A DNA stretch of 64,000 nucleotides from Flavobacterium sp. MFBS3-15 (GTDB lineage: Bacteria > Bacteroidota > Bacteroidia > Flavobacteriales > Flavobacteriaceae), in contig NZ_JAPCHV010000012.1 in NCBI RefSeq assembly GCF_026107645.2, positions 1-64,000 on the forward strand, given 5' to 3'. The notes below the pieces were generated by a model. The model made no database searches. It had not been told where the DNA came from and saw only the letters and a list, made by a program, of their open reading frames with translations. Within the stretch, counting starts at the first letter, position 1. Each line of letters begins with the position of its first letter. Both the position numbers and the translations under genes were made by a program. This document shows positions 1 through 8,592 of the stretch, piece after piece.

Positions 1-78
1 GACAACAGCTCGTTTAAAGGCTTCACTGTACCTAATACTCGGGGATAAACCTGTCCCCTTAGAATCCTGCTTTTTCAT
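1..78 (-). CDS. IS3-like transposase OrfA (N-terminal 26 residues only)
   Basis: Open reading frame from an ATG at 78 that runs off the window edge without a stop. The peptide starts MKKQDSKGTGLSPSIRYSEA and goes on FKRAVV. This resembles the helix-turn-helix start of Bacteroidota IS3/IS150-type OrfA proteins, where a short polar leader precedes the SEAFK segment of the first DNA-binding helix. OrfA would bind the element ends, and the DDE catalytic part would be in OrfB beyond the edge. With 26 residues the assignment rests on this N-terminus and on the adjoining IS-like end; whether the element is intact is unknown. Confidence 0.55.
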   Translation of the reverse strand, partial: MKKQDSKGTGLSPSIRYSEAFKRAVV

Positions 79-119
79 AATATTGACATTTATTAGTCAA
101 CTTTTTTCAGGACGAGACA
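1..119 (-). mobile_element. Left end of an IS3-like insertion sequence, cut by the window edge
   Basis: The segment holds the start of a transposase gene and, just upstream of it, what looks like the terminal inverted repeat. Read on the minus strand, the element begins at about 119 with TGTCTCGTCCTGAAAA, a TG-starting end as in IS3 family elements, and the transposase ATG follows 41 bases later. The other end lies outside the window, so target duplication and family cannot be checked. It lies directly beside the terminator of the glycosyltransferase gene. Confidence 0.6.
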
Positions 120-126
120 TGTAAAT

Positions 127-153
127 AAAAAAGCCCCTAATCCGGGGCTTTCA
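127..153 (-). terminator. Rho-independent terminator of the glycosyltransferase gene
   Basis: Stem AGCCCC/GGGGCT with a short AT loop; on the minus strand it is followed by TTTTTTATTT. It lies about 17 bases beyond the stop codon at 170. The IS end begins only a few bases further on. Confidence 0.8.
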
Positions 154-169
154 TCATTGTGTATTGGGT

Positions 170-2542
170 TTAGAATTCCATCTGGCGCAAAGCCGCGATC
201 TTGGCCGCCCTTTGCTTCCTGCGGAAATAGGTCATGTTCGGGTTGCCGAAGTATTTCGATATGGTAAGCCTCGCCATCAGGTAGCTTACGGTGCTTTCTG
301 CCCCCTGGTTCAGGTTTACGTTCTGCTCCTCCATACCATCGAAACATCCTCCGGTACATGGGTTGTAAACTACCTGGTGCAGGCGGTTGTTGCCAAGGAA
401 CCAGTTGAATGCCATCTCCATCTTATTGAGGTAATCCTCATCCTTAAATATGTCGTGGAACTTACGCAAAGCCAGTATGGTATAAGCCACATCAATAGGC
501 TGCTCGCCATAGTTGCCACGGCTTTTGCCCCTTACCAGCCAGCTCCTGTTGGATATTACCTGGATAGAGCTTTCATCGAATGTCTGCGACAGCAAAAAAT
601 CGAACGACTCCTTAGCTATCTCTTTATAGGTCTCGTTGCCGGTTATGGTATAACACAGCAATAAGGCCTCAGGCAACACGCTGTTGGCATAGGTAAGGTA
701 CCCCTCAAACCATTGCCAATCTTCATCAGACTCGTGGCGGTACATCTGTACCAGGCGGTCTGCAAACAGCTTGATGTATATCATCGTGTCGGCATCTATT
801 ACACCGCGGTTATAGTAATACAGCCCCTTTATGGTAAATGCCATTGCCCTTGTAGAATATACATTGCGGGTTAGCGGCAACGACCTTTGGAACATGGCCT
901 CTGCCTTTTTGCCAAAACCTTCAGGCAGTATTTTACCCAACGATACCACATAGCCCAAAGCCCACATGGCACGTCCCGAACTGTCTTCAAGGTTTTCATT
1001 CTTGTTCTGGTCGGTAAAGTTCCTGTTATAGTCTACATAGTTAAGGAACCTGCCGTCGTTGCTTTGGCAGAAATCAATAAAATTAAGGTAAGTGCTGATG
1101 TAAGGCAGAACCGATTGGTCCCTGTACGATTTGTAGTGCTGGCACATGGCTATAAGCGCACGGGCATTGTCATCAATGGTGTATCCTGAATGGATGTCGG
1201 GCCTGTTGAGCCTGCTGAATTGCAGCATCCCGAAATCGGTTGTCATGTTCTTAATATGCTGCAGGTTGACATCAGGGTTCCTGTATTGCAGCCTGATGCT
1301 GCCGTTGGCTGTCTTTTCGAGCAATTTAGCATGCCCCACAGCAGAATTTTCCCAGGCGGTGTGGATAATTTTGTGCAGGCCGTTCAGCACCATTGTTGTC
1401 CTGCGCTCCACATCGAACAATAATGTATTGATTGCATCTGCCAGCTGTTCGGAGTTGCCAAAGTCGAATGTCATTCCGGTATCGCCGGCCAAAACTTCCT
1501 TAGCATGCGGAATTGGGGTCGAAATGATCGGGCAGCCGCAGCTAAGCGCATACGCAAAAGTGCCGCTTACTGCCTGGTTCGGGTCTTTGGACGAGAATAC
1601 ATAGATATCGGTCAGCTGGAGGTATTCCAGCAGTTCCTGTAGGTCTACATACTTGTTGATGAATTGCACATTATCCTGAATACCTAACTCGTTGATCTTC
1701 GCTATGAGCGACTCACGATAGGCCTCGCCTTCATTAAGGGCTACGGTAGGGTGTGTTTTGCCTATGATAAGGAAAAGCGTATCCGGTGTCTTATCTATCA
1801 CTTTCGGAAGGGCGTCCAGCGTAGTTTCGATGCTCTTGCCGGAACTCAACAGGCCAAAAGTAGACAGCACGGTCCTGCCTTCAAAACCATACTTGCGCTT
1901 CAGCTCGTTTTTATCAGTGTGCGCAACAAGGTGGGTACCATGCGGGATCACCGCTATCTTATCACGGTCTATTATATAGTCGCGCACCAGTATATCGGCG
2001 GCGTTATTAGTCATTACTATAAGCGAATCAACCCTGTTCAGGATGTGCTGCACATTGGATTTAAACTCCTCATTCGGGTTAGGCAGCACGGTATGGAAAA
2101 CCACGGTCAGCGGCTTCTCTACGGCATCAACAAAATTGTTGAAGTCCTTTACCGTTTCATGGAAAAGCCCGAATTCATGCTGGATGAGTACAACTTTAAG
2201 GTTCTCATCGGCATTGATAGATTTTGCCAAAGTCTCATATGATGAGGGCTCTGAAGTATTCAGCGTATATTTTACGCTTGGGTCGTCATACGAATGCTGT
2301 TCTTTATTGGTTTCTAGCGCGCATACCTTAATGGAAAACGAATCCACATAATGGTCATTCAGCGCCTTAATAAGGTCCTGCGAATAGGTTGCTATGCCGC
2401 ATTGCCTTGGGGGGAAGGTAGTGAGTACCAAAATTTCCGGAAGGTTTTCCGGGTTTTGGCCCATAATATTATGGGCTGCAAGCTGCTCGATAAGGGTGTT
2501 ATAGGGCTGGAATTTCTTTCCTGCTGATTTCCTGGTTTTCAT
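170..2542 (-). CDS. GT4-family glycosyltransferase fused to a C-terminal helical-barrel domain
   Basis: Large cytoplasmic enzyme of about 790 residues. The N-terminal 400 residues look like a GT-B glycosyltransferase of family 4: the early FPPRQCGIATYSQDL loop, the HEFGLFH segment, then the second Rossmann lobe with STFGLLSSGKSIETT and a late FAYALSCGCPIISTP donor-site segment. The remaining roughly 370 residues (from about DFGMLQFSR, GYTIDDNARALIA) look like an all-helical (alpha/alpha) barrel as in glycoside hydrolase-like proteins. Sugar donor and acceptor cannot be told from sequence. An upstream ATG at 2626 is in frame, but it lies inside an inverted repeat (2603-2635) that looks like a terminator for the upstream gene, so the ATG at 2542 (MKTRKSAG) is preferred. 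Confidence 0.8.
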   Translation of the reverse strand: MKTRKSAGKKFQPYNTLIEQLAAHNIMGQNPENLPEILVLTTFPPRQCGIATYSQDLIKALNDHYVDSFSIKVCALETNKEQHSYDDPSVKYTLNTSEPSSYETLAKSINADENLKVVLIQHEFGLFHETVKDFNNFVDAVEKPLTVVFHTVLPNPNEEFKSNVQHILNRVDSLIVMTNNAADILVRDYIIDRDKIAVIPHGTHLVAHTDKNELKRKYGFEGRTVLSTFGLLSSGKSIETTLDALPKVIDKTPDTLFLIIGKTHPTVALNEGEAYRESLIAKINELGIQDNVQFINKYVDLQELLEYLQLTDIYVFSSKDPNQAVSGTFAYALSCGCPIISTPIPHAKEVLAGDTGMTFDFGNSEQLADAINTLLFDVERRTTMVLNGLHKIIHTAWENSAVGHAKLLEKTANGSIRLQYRNPDVNLQHIKNMTTDFGMLQFSRLNRPDIHSGYTIDDNARALIAMCQHYKSYRDQSVLPYISTYLNFIDFCQSNDGRFLNYVDYNRNFTDQNKNENLEDSSGRAMWALGYVVSLGKILPEGFGKKAEAMFQRSLPLTRNVYSTRAMAFTIKGLYYYNRGVIDADTMIYIKLFADRLVQMYRHESDEDWQWFEGYLTYANSVLPEALLLCYTITGNETYKEIAKESFDFLLSQTFDESSIQVISNRSWLVRGKSRGNYGEQPIDVAYTILALRKFHDIFKDEDYLNKMEMAFNWFLGNNRLHQVVYNPCTGGCFDGMEEQNVNLNQGAESTVSYLMARLTISKYFGNPNMTYFRRKQRAAKIAALRQMEF

Positions 2543-2602
2543 AGCGCATTTATGTGGTATTGTTACTAGTAGTTTTTTTTGTTTTGTTGGCTTAATTTTA
2601 GA

Positions 2603-2635
2603 AAGCCGGCTATAAAGTGTGATCATAACCGGCTT
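2603..2635 (-). terminator. Inverted repeat after the YtxH-like gene, possible terminator
   Basis: Arms AAGCCGG (2603-2609) and CCGGCTT (2629-2635) with a 19-base loop, followed on the minus strand by TCTAAAATT. It sits between the YtxH-like gene and the glycosyltransferase gene. The long loop and weak T tract make it a weak terminator call. Confidence 0.4.
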
Positions 2636-2672
2636 ATTGTATCCTTTCGGATATATATAAGAGTGGATTATA

Positions 2673-2933
2673 TTAGGCGTGGGCTTTGTTTACCCATTCA
2701 TTTGCCCTGTCTTTTGCAGAGTTCACGGCATCCTTAACATCCGATGCGGCATCCCTGTATTCTTTTTTTGCCTTGCGCTGTAGCTCATTCAGCTTTCCGC
2801 TGAAGTTTTCACGTGCCTCTTCTACCTGTGCGGCATATTTTCTCTGCGACCTCCTGCGGGCTATCAGCACCGCTGCTCCTGCGAGGACTGCTGCTCCTAC
2901 AGCAATTCCTACTATCATTTTTTTGTTCCTCAT
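2673..2933 (-). CDS. YtxH-like small membrane-anchored protein
   Basis: 86 residues. One N-terminal transmembrane helix (about residues 6-24, IVGIAVGAAVLAGAAVLIA) is followed by RRRSQRK, which places the rest in the cytoplasm, and then a charged, helical tail rich in A, K, E and D. This is the layout of YtxH / general-stress small proteins, whose function is not settled; they are often induced by envelope or osmotic stress. It is transcribed away from glnN, with a 347-base gap between the two starts. Length and topology fit the family, but low-complexity helical proteins are easily over-assigned. Confidence 0.65.
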   Translation of the reverse strand: MRNKKMIVGIAVGAAVLAGAAVLIARRRSQRKYAAQVEEARENFSGKLNELQRKAKKEYRDAASDVKDAVNSAKDRANEWVNKAHA

Positions 2934-3147
2934 TACTTATGGTTATTATATCGATTAATACTTCGACTAAATTATGACATCATCACCCAAAAGCCAATTT
3001 GCTTAGTAAATATTTAACTCAATTAACAATGGTTTGGGAATTTTTAATTTTTATTAACGATTGTAGGAAAATCTTTGAATATTTTGTAATTCAAATCGCT
3101 TTATTGCCACCGGCAATTAACTTTATTTAAAATTTCAGTAAAAACAG

Positions 3148-3205
3148 GGGTCGTTTTACGTATTTAATAAATAATCCCATTTTGACCCCTAAAAAAATAG
3201 GGGGT
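3148..3205. promoter_or_regulatory. Candidate operator upstream of glnN
   Basis: Two nested inverted repeats: GGGGTC (3148-3153) with GACCCC (3184-3189), and CCCCTA (3186-3191) with TAGGGG (3198-3203) around six A residues. They sit 26-80 bases upstream of the TACATTTG element. The position suggests control of glutamine synthetase by nitrogen state; the binding protein is not known from the sequence. Confidence 0.45.
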
Positions 3206-3230
3206 GTTTAAAATTGAAAACTATTTTTTG

Positions 3231-3238
3231 TACATTTG
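3231..3238 (+). promoter_or_regulatory. Bacteroidota -7 promoter element of glnN
   Basis: TACATTTG matches TAnnTTTG and lies 43 bases upstream of the glnN ATG. No TTG is found at the usual distance upstream (the nearest ends 14 bases before it), so the promoter may need an activator. Confidence 0.5.
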
Positions 3239-3280
3239 CGCAGGTTTTAGTCAAACATTAACATTAAAAATCACAGTTTC

Positions 3281-5470
3281 ATGTCAACATTTCGTTCCAA
3301 TGCGCTACTGCAGACCGCAAACAGGAAGCCGGTAAAAGTAGATGAACTCGACAGAAAGTCGGTTATTTTCGGAAGCAACGTCTTCAATGATAAGGCAATG
3401 CGCCAGTTTTTAACACCGGAAGCCTACAAAGCAGTCCGGAGCGCAGTGCAGCACGGAACCAAGATAGACCGTAAACTTGCCGATTATATCGCCATGGGAA
3501 TGAAAGAATGGGCCCTTGGCAAAGGCGTTACCCATTATACCCACTGGTTCCAGCCCCTTACAGGCACGACTGCCGAAAAGCACGATGCCTTTTTTGAAAC
3601 ATCATACGACGGAAGCGACCCGGTAGAAAAATTCGGCGGAAGCCAACTGGTGCAGCAGGAGCCCGATGCATCGAGCTTCCCTAACGGTGGAATCAGGAAT
3701 ACATTCGAAGCAAGGGGCTATACCGCATGGGACCCTACTTCGCCTGCCTTCATTTACGGGACGACACTATGCATCCCAACGGTATTCGTATCGTATACCG
3801 GTGAGGCCCTTGACTACAAAGCCCCGCTTTTAAGGGCGCTTTCTGCGGTAGATGACGCTGCCACCGAGGTTTGCAAATACTTTGATAAGAACGTTAAGAA
3901 AGTTACCGCTACCCTTGGATGGGAGCAGGAATATTTCCTTGTAGATTCGGCACTGGCCGCATCAAGGCCGGACATCACCCTTACAGGTCGTACGCTTCTT
4001 GGGCACGCTTCTGCAAAAGGCCAGCAATTGGAAGACCATTATTTCGGGTCAATCCCAACACGTGTGCTCAACTATATGCGTGACCTTGAAAATGAGTGCA
4101 TGCTGCTGGGCATACCGGTAAAAACACGCCACAACGAGGTTGCCCCTAACCAGTTTGAGCTTGCCCCAATATTCGAGGAAACCAACCTGGCTGTAGACCA
4201 CAACTCTCTGCTGATGGATGTGATGTCCAAAGTTGCCGAACGCCACGACTTCAAGGTGCTTTTCCACGAGAAGCCATTCAAGGGCGTAAACGGTTCCGGT
4301 AAGCACAACAACTGGTCCATGGCTACAGATACGGGCGTGAACCTTCTTGGACCGGGCAAAACGCCAATGAGCAACCTGCAGTTCCTTACCTTCTTCATCA
4401 ACACCATCAAAGCGGTGTATACTAACGAAGAGTTGATGAGGGCATCGATCGCGACAGCTACAAATGACCACAGGCTTGGTGCCAACGAAGCGCCGCCGGC
4501 CATCATATCGGTATTCATCGGCGACCAGCTTACCAAAGTGCTTGCCGAGCTTGAAGGCGTATCTTCAGGCAAGCTTTCGCCCGAAGAGAAAACCGACCTA
4601 AAACTGAACGTTGTAGGTAAGATACCTGATGTATTGCTGGACAATACCGACAGGAACAGGACATCGCCGTTTGCCTTTACAGGAAACAAATTTGAGTTCA
4701 GGGCGGTAGGCTCAAGCGCCAACTGTGCCAATGCCATGACCATTGTGAATACCATTGTTGCCAAGCAGCTGAAAGACTTCAAAAAAGAAGTTGACGCGCT
4801 TATTGACGGCAAAGGCATGAAGAAGGACGACGCGATCTTCAATGTGCTAAGGGAGTACATCAAGGAAACCAAAGCCATCCTTTTTGAAGGCGACGGATAC
4901 AGCGAAGCATGGGAACAGGAAGCGGCAAAACGCGGCCTGAGCAACTTCAAGACTACACCGTCTGCACTTAAGGCTAAGGTATCTGAGCAGTCGCTTGCGC
5001 TGTTTGAGGAAATGGGCGTAATGAACCATGTAGAGGCCGAGGCACGCTACGAAATAGAACTTGAGGAGTACACCAAGAAAATACAGATCGAAGGCAGGGT
5101 ACTGGGCGACATTGCACGCAACCACGTAATCCCTACTGCCATCCGCTACCAAAATGTGCTTATAGAGAATGTTAAAGGCCTTAAAGAGATCTTTGGCAAG
5201 GACTTCGAAAACATTGGCAAGGAGCAGATTGGGCTTATAAGGGAAATATCAGGCCACATTGCAGGCATCAACGCTAATGTTGAAGAAATGATTGAAGCCC
5301 GCAAAAAAGCAAACAACCTGGGCAGCGCAGAGGAAATGGCACATGCCTACTGCGACGAGGTGAAGCCGTACTTTGATGTGATCAGGGAGCACTGCGACAA
5401 GCTGGAGCTTCTTGTGGACGACGAGATATGGCCGCTTACAAAATACAGGGAACTACTTTTTACAAAGTAA
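3281..5470 (+). CDS. glnN: Glutamine synthetase, type III
   Basis: Joins ammonia to glutamate at the cost of ATP, the main entry of ammonium into metabolism. The 729-residue length is that of the GSIII family (about 700-730), clearly longer than GSI or GSII. Typical GSIII blocks are visible: the N-terminal THYTHWFQPLTG, FEARGYTAWDPTSPAF, the metal/glutamate-site region RHNEVAPNQFELAPIF, the ATP-side HEKPFKGVNGSGKHNNWS, and NDHRLGANEAPPAI. GSIII is the common form in Bacteroidota and is not known to use GlnE adenylylation. It is a single gene with its own terminator; the palindromes upstream suggest transcriptional control. Confidence 0.96.
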   Translation: MSTFRSNALLQTANRKPVKVDELDRKSVIFGSNVFNDKAMRQFLTPEAYKAVRSAVQHGTKIDRKLADYIAMGMKEWALGKGVTHYTHWFQPLTGTTAEKHDAFFETSYDGSDPVEKFGGSQLVQQEPDASSFPNGGIRNTFEARGYTAWDPTSPAFIYGTTLCIPTVFVSYTGEALDYKAPLLRALSAVDDAATEVCKYFDKNVKKVTATLGWEQEYFLVDSALAASRPDITLTGRTLLGHASAKGQQLEDHYFGSIPTRVLNYMRDLENECMLLGIPVKTRHNEVAPNQFELAPIFEETNLAVDHNSLLMDVMSKVAERHDFKVLFHEKPFKGVNGSGKHNNWSMATDTGVNLLGPGKTPMSNLQFLTFFINTIKAVYTNEELMRASIATATNDHRLGANEAPPAIISVFIGDQLTKVLAELEGVSSGKLSPEEKTDLKLNVVGKIPDVLLDNTDRNRTSPFAFTGNKFEFRAVGSSANCANAMTIVNTIVAKQLKDFKKEVDALIDGKGMKKDDAIFNVLREYIKETKAILFEGDGYSEAWEQEAAKRGLSNFKTTPSALKAKVSEQSLALFEEMGVMNHVEAEARYEIELEEYTKKIQIEGRVLGDIARNHVIPTAIRYQNVLIENVKGLKEIFGKDFENIGKEQIGLIREISGHIAGINANVEEMIEARKKANNLGSAEEMAHAYCDEVKPYFDVIREHCDKLELLVDDEIWPLTKYRELLFTK

Positions 5471-5491
5471 TATTCGATAATTTGAGTTTGA

Positions 5492-5524
5492 AGCCCCCGT
5501 TGGAAAACGGGGGCTTTTTTTTGT
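5492..5524 (+). terminator. Terminator of glnN
   Basis: Stem AAGCCCCCGTT with AACGGGGGCTT, followed by a run of T. Lies about 20 bases beyond the glnN stop. Confidence 0.9.
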
Positions 5525-5645
5525 AATAAAAATCGCATCTGTTAAATTATACGTCTTAAAGAAAGAAATAAAAAAGTGGTAACTTCGTTTTTCATCATGA
5601 GTATACCCTTTTTTCATCTTGTGCATACCGTAAAATCACCTGCTG

Positions 5646-6449
5646 ATGACCTTTTTATACCATAAAAATAGCCAAATAGACCGCTGTTTCATCCTGTTTT
5701 TCCTATTTATTTCTCTACACTCAAACGCCCAGGAAAGATTCACCGTCTATTTTGATTTCGATATCGATGAGGCCAATCCCGCATCGGAAACAAGCCTCGA
5801 AAAATGGATAGCCACCCACAAAGATGCCGAGGTGCTGAAAATATACGGGTATGCTGACAGTACCGGGAATGCCCTGTATAACCAGGACCTTTCGGAGCGC
5901 AGGGCAATGTATGTATACGAACAGTTAAAGGAAGCTGACATAGCGCTCGACAGCGTTGACGAGAGGGGCTTTGGCGAAACAGAAGCCTTTTCGCCTGACA
6001 GGGCCAAAGACAGGAAGGCAGTGCTTTATTTCAGGACAAAACCCAAACCAAAGCCCAAGCCGGTGGTAAGCGAATTCGTAAGAAAAGTAGGTGAGGCGAA
6101 AAAAGGCGACAGGATTAAGGTGCCCAACCTGCACTTCCTGAACAATTCCGGGCAGGTATTACCGGAATCAAAACCCGCTCTATATGAATTACTTAGCGTG
6201 ATGCGAGACAACCCCAGGCTGAAGATCGATATCCAAGGCCACATCTGCTGCATCGAGAAAGAACAGAACGAGATATCAAAAAAGAGGGCCATTACCGTAT
6301 ACACTTTCCTGATCAGGAACGGCATAGACCAGTCACGGTTAACCTATCAAAGCTTCGGAAGCAGCCGCCCAATTTATCCCTTACCTGAAAAAAGTGAGGG
6401 GGAAAGAGCGGCGAACAGGCGTGTTGAAATAGAGATTATTGAGAATTGA
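5646..6449 (+). CDS. Secreted protein with two OmpA-like peptidoglycan-binding domains
   Basis: 267 residues. A hydrophobic leader ends in HSNAQ (about residue 29), a typical flavobacterial signal peptidase I site. Two OmpA-like modules follow: the first (about 32-130) has YFDFDIDEANP, IYGYADSTGNALYN and LSERRAMYVYEQL; the second (about 150-265) has IDIQGHICC, SKKRAITVYTFLI and ERAANRRVEIEI. Such domains bind peptidoglycan and tie the outer membrane to the wall. No beta-barrel segment is present, so it is probably periplasmic. In the second module HICC takes the place of the usual GHTD, so its ligand site may be altered. Convergent with aguA, the stop codons only 4 bases apart. Confidence 0.8.
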   Translation: MTFLYHKNSQIDRCFILFFLFISLHSNAQERFTVYFDFDIDEANPASETSLEKWIATHKDAEVLKIYGYADSTGNALYNQDLSERRAMYVYEQLKEADIALDSVDERGFGETEAFSPDRAKDRKAVLYFRTKPKPKPKPVVSEFVRKVGEAKKGDRIKVPNLHFLNNSGQVLPESKPALYELLSVMRDNPRLKIDIQGHICCIEKEQNEISKKRAITVYTFLIRNGIDQSRLTYQSFGSSRPIYPLPEKSEGERAANRRVEIEIIEN

Positions 6450-6453
6450 AATT

Positions 6454-7521
6454 CTACAAAGGCTCCTGCTGGCTGAGGCAATGGAAGCTGCCCAGGCCCC
6501 AGATAAGATCGGTAGAGTCAATGCCGATTACCTCCCTGTCGGGGAAGCATTTCCTTAGTATATCAAGCGCTTTTGCATCGTTTACCTCATCGTTAAAGAT
6601 GGGAACGATGACGCTTTTATTGGCAATGTAAAAGTTAGCATAGGATGCCGGAAGCCTTTGGTCTTCGTAGATAACTGCCTTTGGCATCGGTAATTCCACG
6701 ATATTAAGCGGGCTACCGTCCTGTAATTTCATGGTTTTAAGCAGCTCCAGATTCTCCTGCAGCAGGTGATAGTTCTCGTCATTCTCATCTTCTTCAATAA
6801 CAGTTACTACGGTATCCTCATTTACAAAACGGGTTATATCATCGATGTGCCCATCGGTATCATCGCCCACGATGCCGTCCCCCAGCCATAGTATATGCTC
6901 TACACCATAGTATTCCTTCAGGTATTCCTCAATCTCTTCCTGGCTAAGGTGCGGATTGCGGTTTTCGTTCAGCAGGCAGGCTGTTGTAGTAAGCAGCGTC
7001 CCTTTTCCATTGAATTCCACGCTGCCACCTTCCATCACTATGCCCGGATGGAAAACTTTATGGCCAAGCGCTTCCCCTATTTTCGTAGGGATAACGTCGT
7101 CCAGGTCGTACGGAGGATATTTGTCGCCCCAGGCGTTGTAACCCCAGTCGACAATAGCCTTTTCACCAGTCTCTTTATTAACCACGAATGCAGGGCCATG
7201 GTCGCGGCACCACGCATCGTTGGTAGGGTGGAAGTAAAAACTTACCTCACCCAGGCGCCCTTCGGGTACAAGTGGCAGGAAACTCTCCAGCTGTGACTGG
7301 GCAAAGCGCTGCATCTCCTCATCAGCCACGTTGATGCATACCGGCTGGTGGCGCGAAACCAGCAATATGAATTCGCAGTATGGCTTGTATATTGTATGTA
7401 ATTTCCCCGGCCACGAAGCCTCTTTATGCGGCCACGAAAGCCACATGGCGCGTTGTTCTGAAAATTCTGCCGGAAATGAAAATCCTAACTTTTTAGGCGT
7501 ATTATCTGAATGAAAACTCAT
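6454..7521 (-). CDS. aguA: Agmatine deiminase
   Basis: Hydrolyses agmatine to N-carbamoylputrescine and ammonia, the second step of the arginine-decarboxylase route to putrescine. About 355 residues, as usual for the family of guanidine-modifying enzymes (PAD_porph fold). Visible are WLSWPHKEASWPG, the DAWCRDHGPAFV active-site stretch, DGHIDDITRFV and the C-terminal catalytic cysteine in GSFHCLSQQEP. An in-frame ATG lies 10 codons further upstream (7551); the start at 7521 (MSFHSDN) fits family length better. It follows aguB on the same strand after 63 bases, so both steps are probably co-transcribed. Confidence 0.93.
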   Translation of the reverse strand: MSFHSDNTPKKLGFSFPAEFSEQRAMWLSWPHKEASWPGKLHTIYKPYCEFILLVSRHQPVCINVADEEMQRFAQSQLESFLPLVPEGRLGEVSFYFHPTNDAWCRDHGPAFVVNKETGEKAIVDWGYNAWGDKYPPYDLDDVIPTKIGEALGHKVFHPGIVMEGGSVEFNGKGTLLTTTACLLNENRNPHLSQEEIEEYLKEYYGVEHILWLGDGIVGDDTDGHIDDITRFVNEDTVVTVIEEDENDENYHLLQENLELLKTMKLQDGSPLNIVELPMPKAVIYEDQRLPASYANFYIANKSVIVPIFNDEVNDAKALDILRKCFPDREVIGIDSTDLIWGLGSFHCLSQQEPL

Positions 7522-7584
7522 TATTTTAATTTTATTAAGCCTGAGTGGCAACCCTGAACTCTAAACCCGAAACCCTGAACAGTA

Positions 7585-8460
7585 CTAATCGCCGTCGAGA
7601 TAACGTTTCGTGATTGGTTGGTAGCTGTCAATCCTCCTGTCACGAAGGAACGGCCAGTGCGTACGGTAATGGTCACTGGTTTGGGTATCTATCTCCACTA
7701 CGGTGGTTTCTTCCTGGTCATGTGTGGCAAGATACATTAGCTTTCCGTGCGGATTGGCAACAAAGCTGCCCCCCCAAAATTTCATGGCACCATCCTGCTC
7801 ATAACCAACGCGGTTCACGCTTACTACGTGTACGCCATTGGCCACAGCATGCGAACGCTGGATGGTTTGCCATGCATCATACTGCTCTTTGTTGGTTTCC
7901 TCGTCCTGTGAAGTTGCCCACCCAATGGCTGTAGGATAGAACATGATCTCGGCACCCATAAGCGCGGTAATGCGGCTAGCCTCAGGATACCACTGGTCCC
8001 AGCAGATGAGCACGCCTATTTTGGCAAATTTCGTCTGGAATACCTTGTATCCCAGGTCGCCCGGGGTAAAATAGAATTTTTCGTAATAAGCAGGGTCGTC
8101 CGGAATGTGCATTTTGCGGTACTTACCCAGGTATTCGCCATCAGCATCTATAACCGCGGTGGTATTGTGGTAAAGGCCCTCTGCACGCTTTTCAAACAGG
8201 GAGGCAATGATCACTACGTTAAGCTCCTTTGCCACCTCGCTAAGTGCTTCGGTCGATGGACCGGGAATGGACTCCGCGAGCTTGAAGTTCTCATAATCCT
8301 CCACATCGCAAAAATACAGCGAGGTGAACAGTTCCTGAAGGCATACAATCTGCGCGCCTTTTGCAGCGGCATTGCGCACTTCCCTAATAGCTTTTTCGAG
8401 GTTGGGCTGCTTTTCGGCCACGCAGCTCATCTGTACTAATCCTACTTTTACTTTTGTCAT
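7585..8460 (-). CDS. aguB: N-carbamoylputrescine amidase
   Basis: Converts N-carbamoylputrescine to putrescine, CO2 and ammonia, directly after AguA. Nitrilase-superfamily fold of about 291 residues with the three catalytic residues in order: Glu in LQELFTSLYF, Lys in YRKMHIPDD and Cys in GVLICWDQWYPEA. The start was put at 8460 (MTKVKVGLVQ) and not at the ATG at 8496, because a TAAATTTG promoter element lies at 8484-8491, between the two, and the nitrilase fold begins at VKVGLVQ. First gene of an aguB-aguA operon. Confidence 0.94.
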   Translation of the reverse strand: MTKVKVGLVQMSCVAEKQPNLEKAIREVRNAAAKGAQIVCLQELFTSLYFCDVEDYENFKLAESIPGPSTEALSEVAKELNVVIIASLFEKRAEGLYHNTTAVIDADGEYLGKYRKMHIPDDPAYYEKFYFTPGDLGYKVFQTKFAKIGVLICWDQWYPEASRITALMGAEIMFYPTAIGWATSQDEETNKEQYDAWQTIQRSHAVANGVHVVSVNRVGYEQDGAMKFWGGSFVANPHGKLMYLATHDQEETTVVEIDTQTSDHYRTHWPFLRDRRIDSYQPITKRYLDGD

Positions 8461-8483
8461 TTCTATTGCATAAAATTGAAGTG

Positions 8484-8491
8484 CAAATTTA
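8484..8491 (-). promoter_or_regulatory. -7 promoter element of aguB-aguA
   Basis: TAAATTTG on the minus strand (TAnnTTTG type), 23 bases upstream of the chosen aguB start. Confidence 0.5.
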
Positions 8492-8547
8492 CGCAAAAAG
8501 TTTGGGATTTTAGGGGTGAGAGGTTGTTAGGGTTTGGTTAAAAGGGA

Positions 8548-8572
8548 AACGGGAAGCTTAAAACTTCCCGTT
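8548..8572 (-). terminator. Terminator after the tail-collar-like gene
   Basis: Stem AACGGGAAG/CTTCCCGTT. It lies about 20 bases after the stop at 8593. On the minus strand the T tract is interrupted (TTTCCCTTTT), whereas the plus strand has six T, so it may work in both directions. Confidence 0.6.
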
Positions 8573-8592
8573 TTTTGTAAATTCTATTTCTA

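Larger units (their letters stand above)
2934..3280. other. Divergent intergenic region between the YtxH-like gene and glnN
   Basis: No credible gene. The left part is plain AT-rich sequence. The right part (3140-3240) holds GGGGTC/GACCCC, the CCCCTA/TAGGGG palindrome and a TACATTTG promoter element, described separately. Confidence 0.7.

Noticed and set aside
2543..2626. 28-codon N-terminal extension of the glycosyltransferase
   Set aside because: Its start lies in an inverted repeat that fits a terminator of the upstream gene, and the extra residues are basic and low in complexity.
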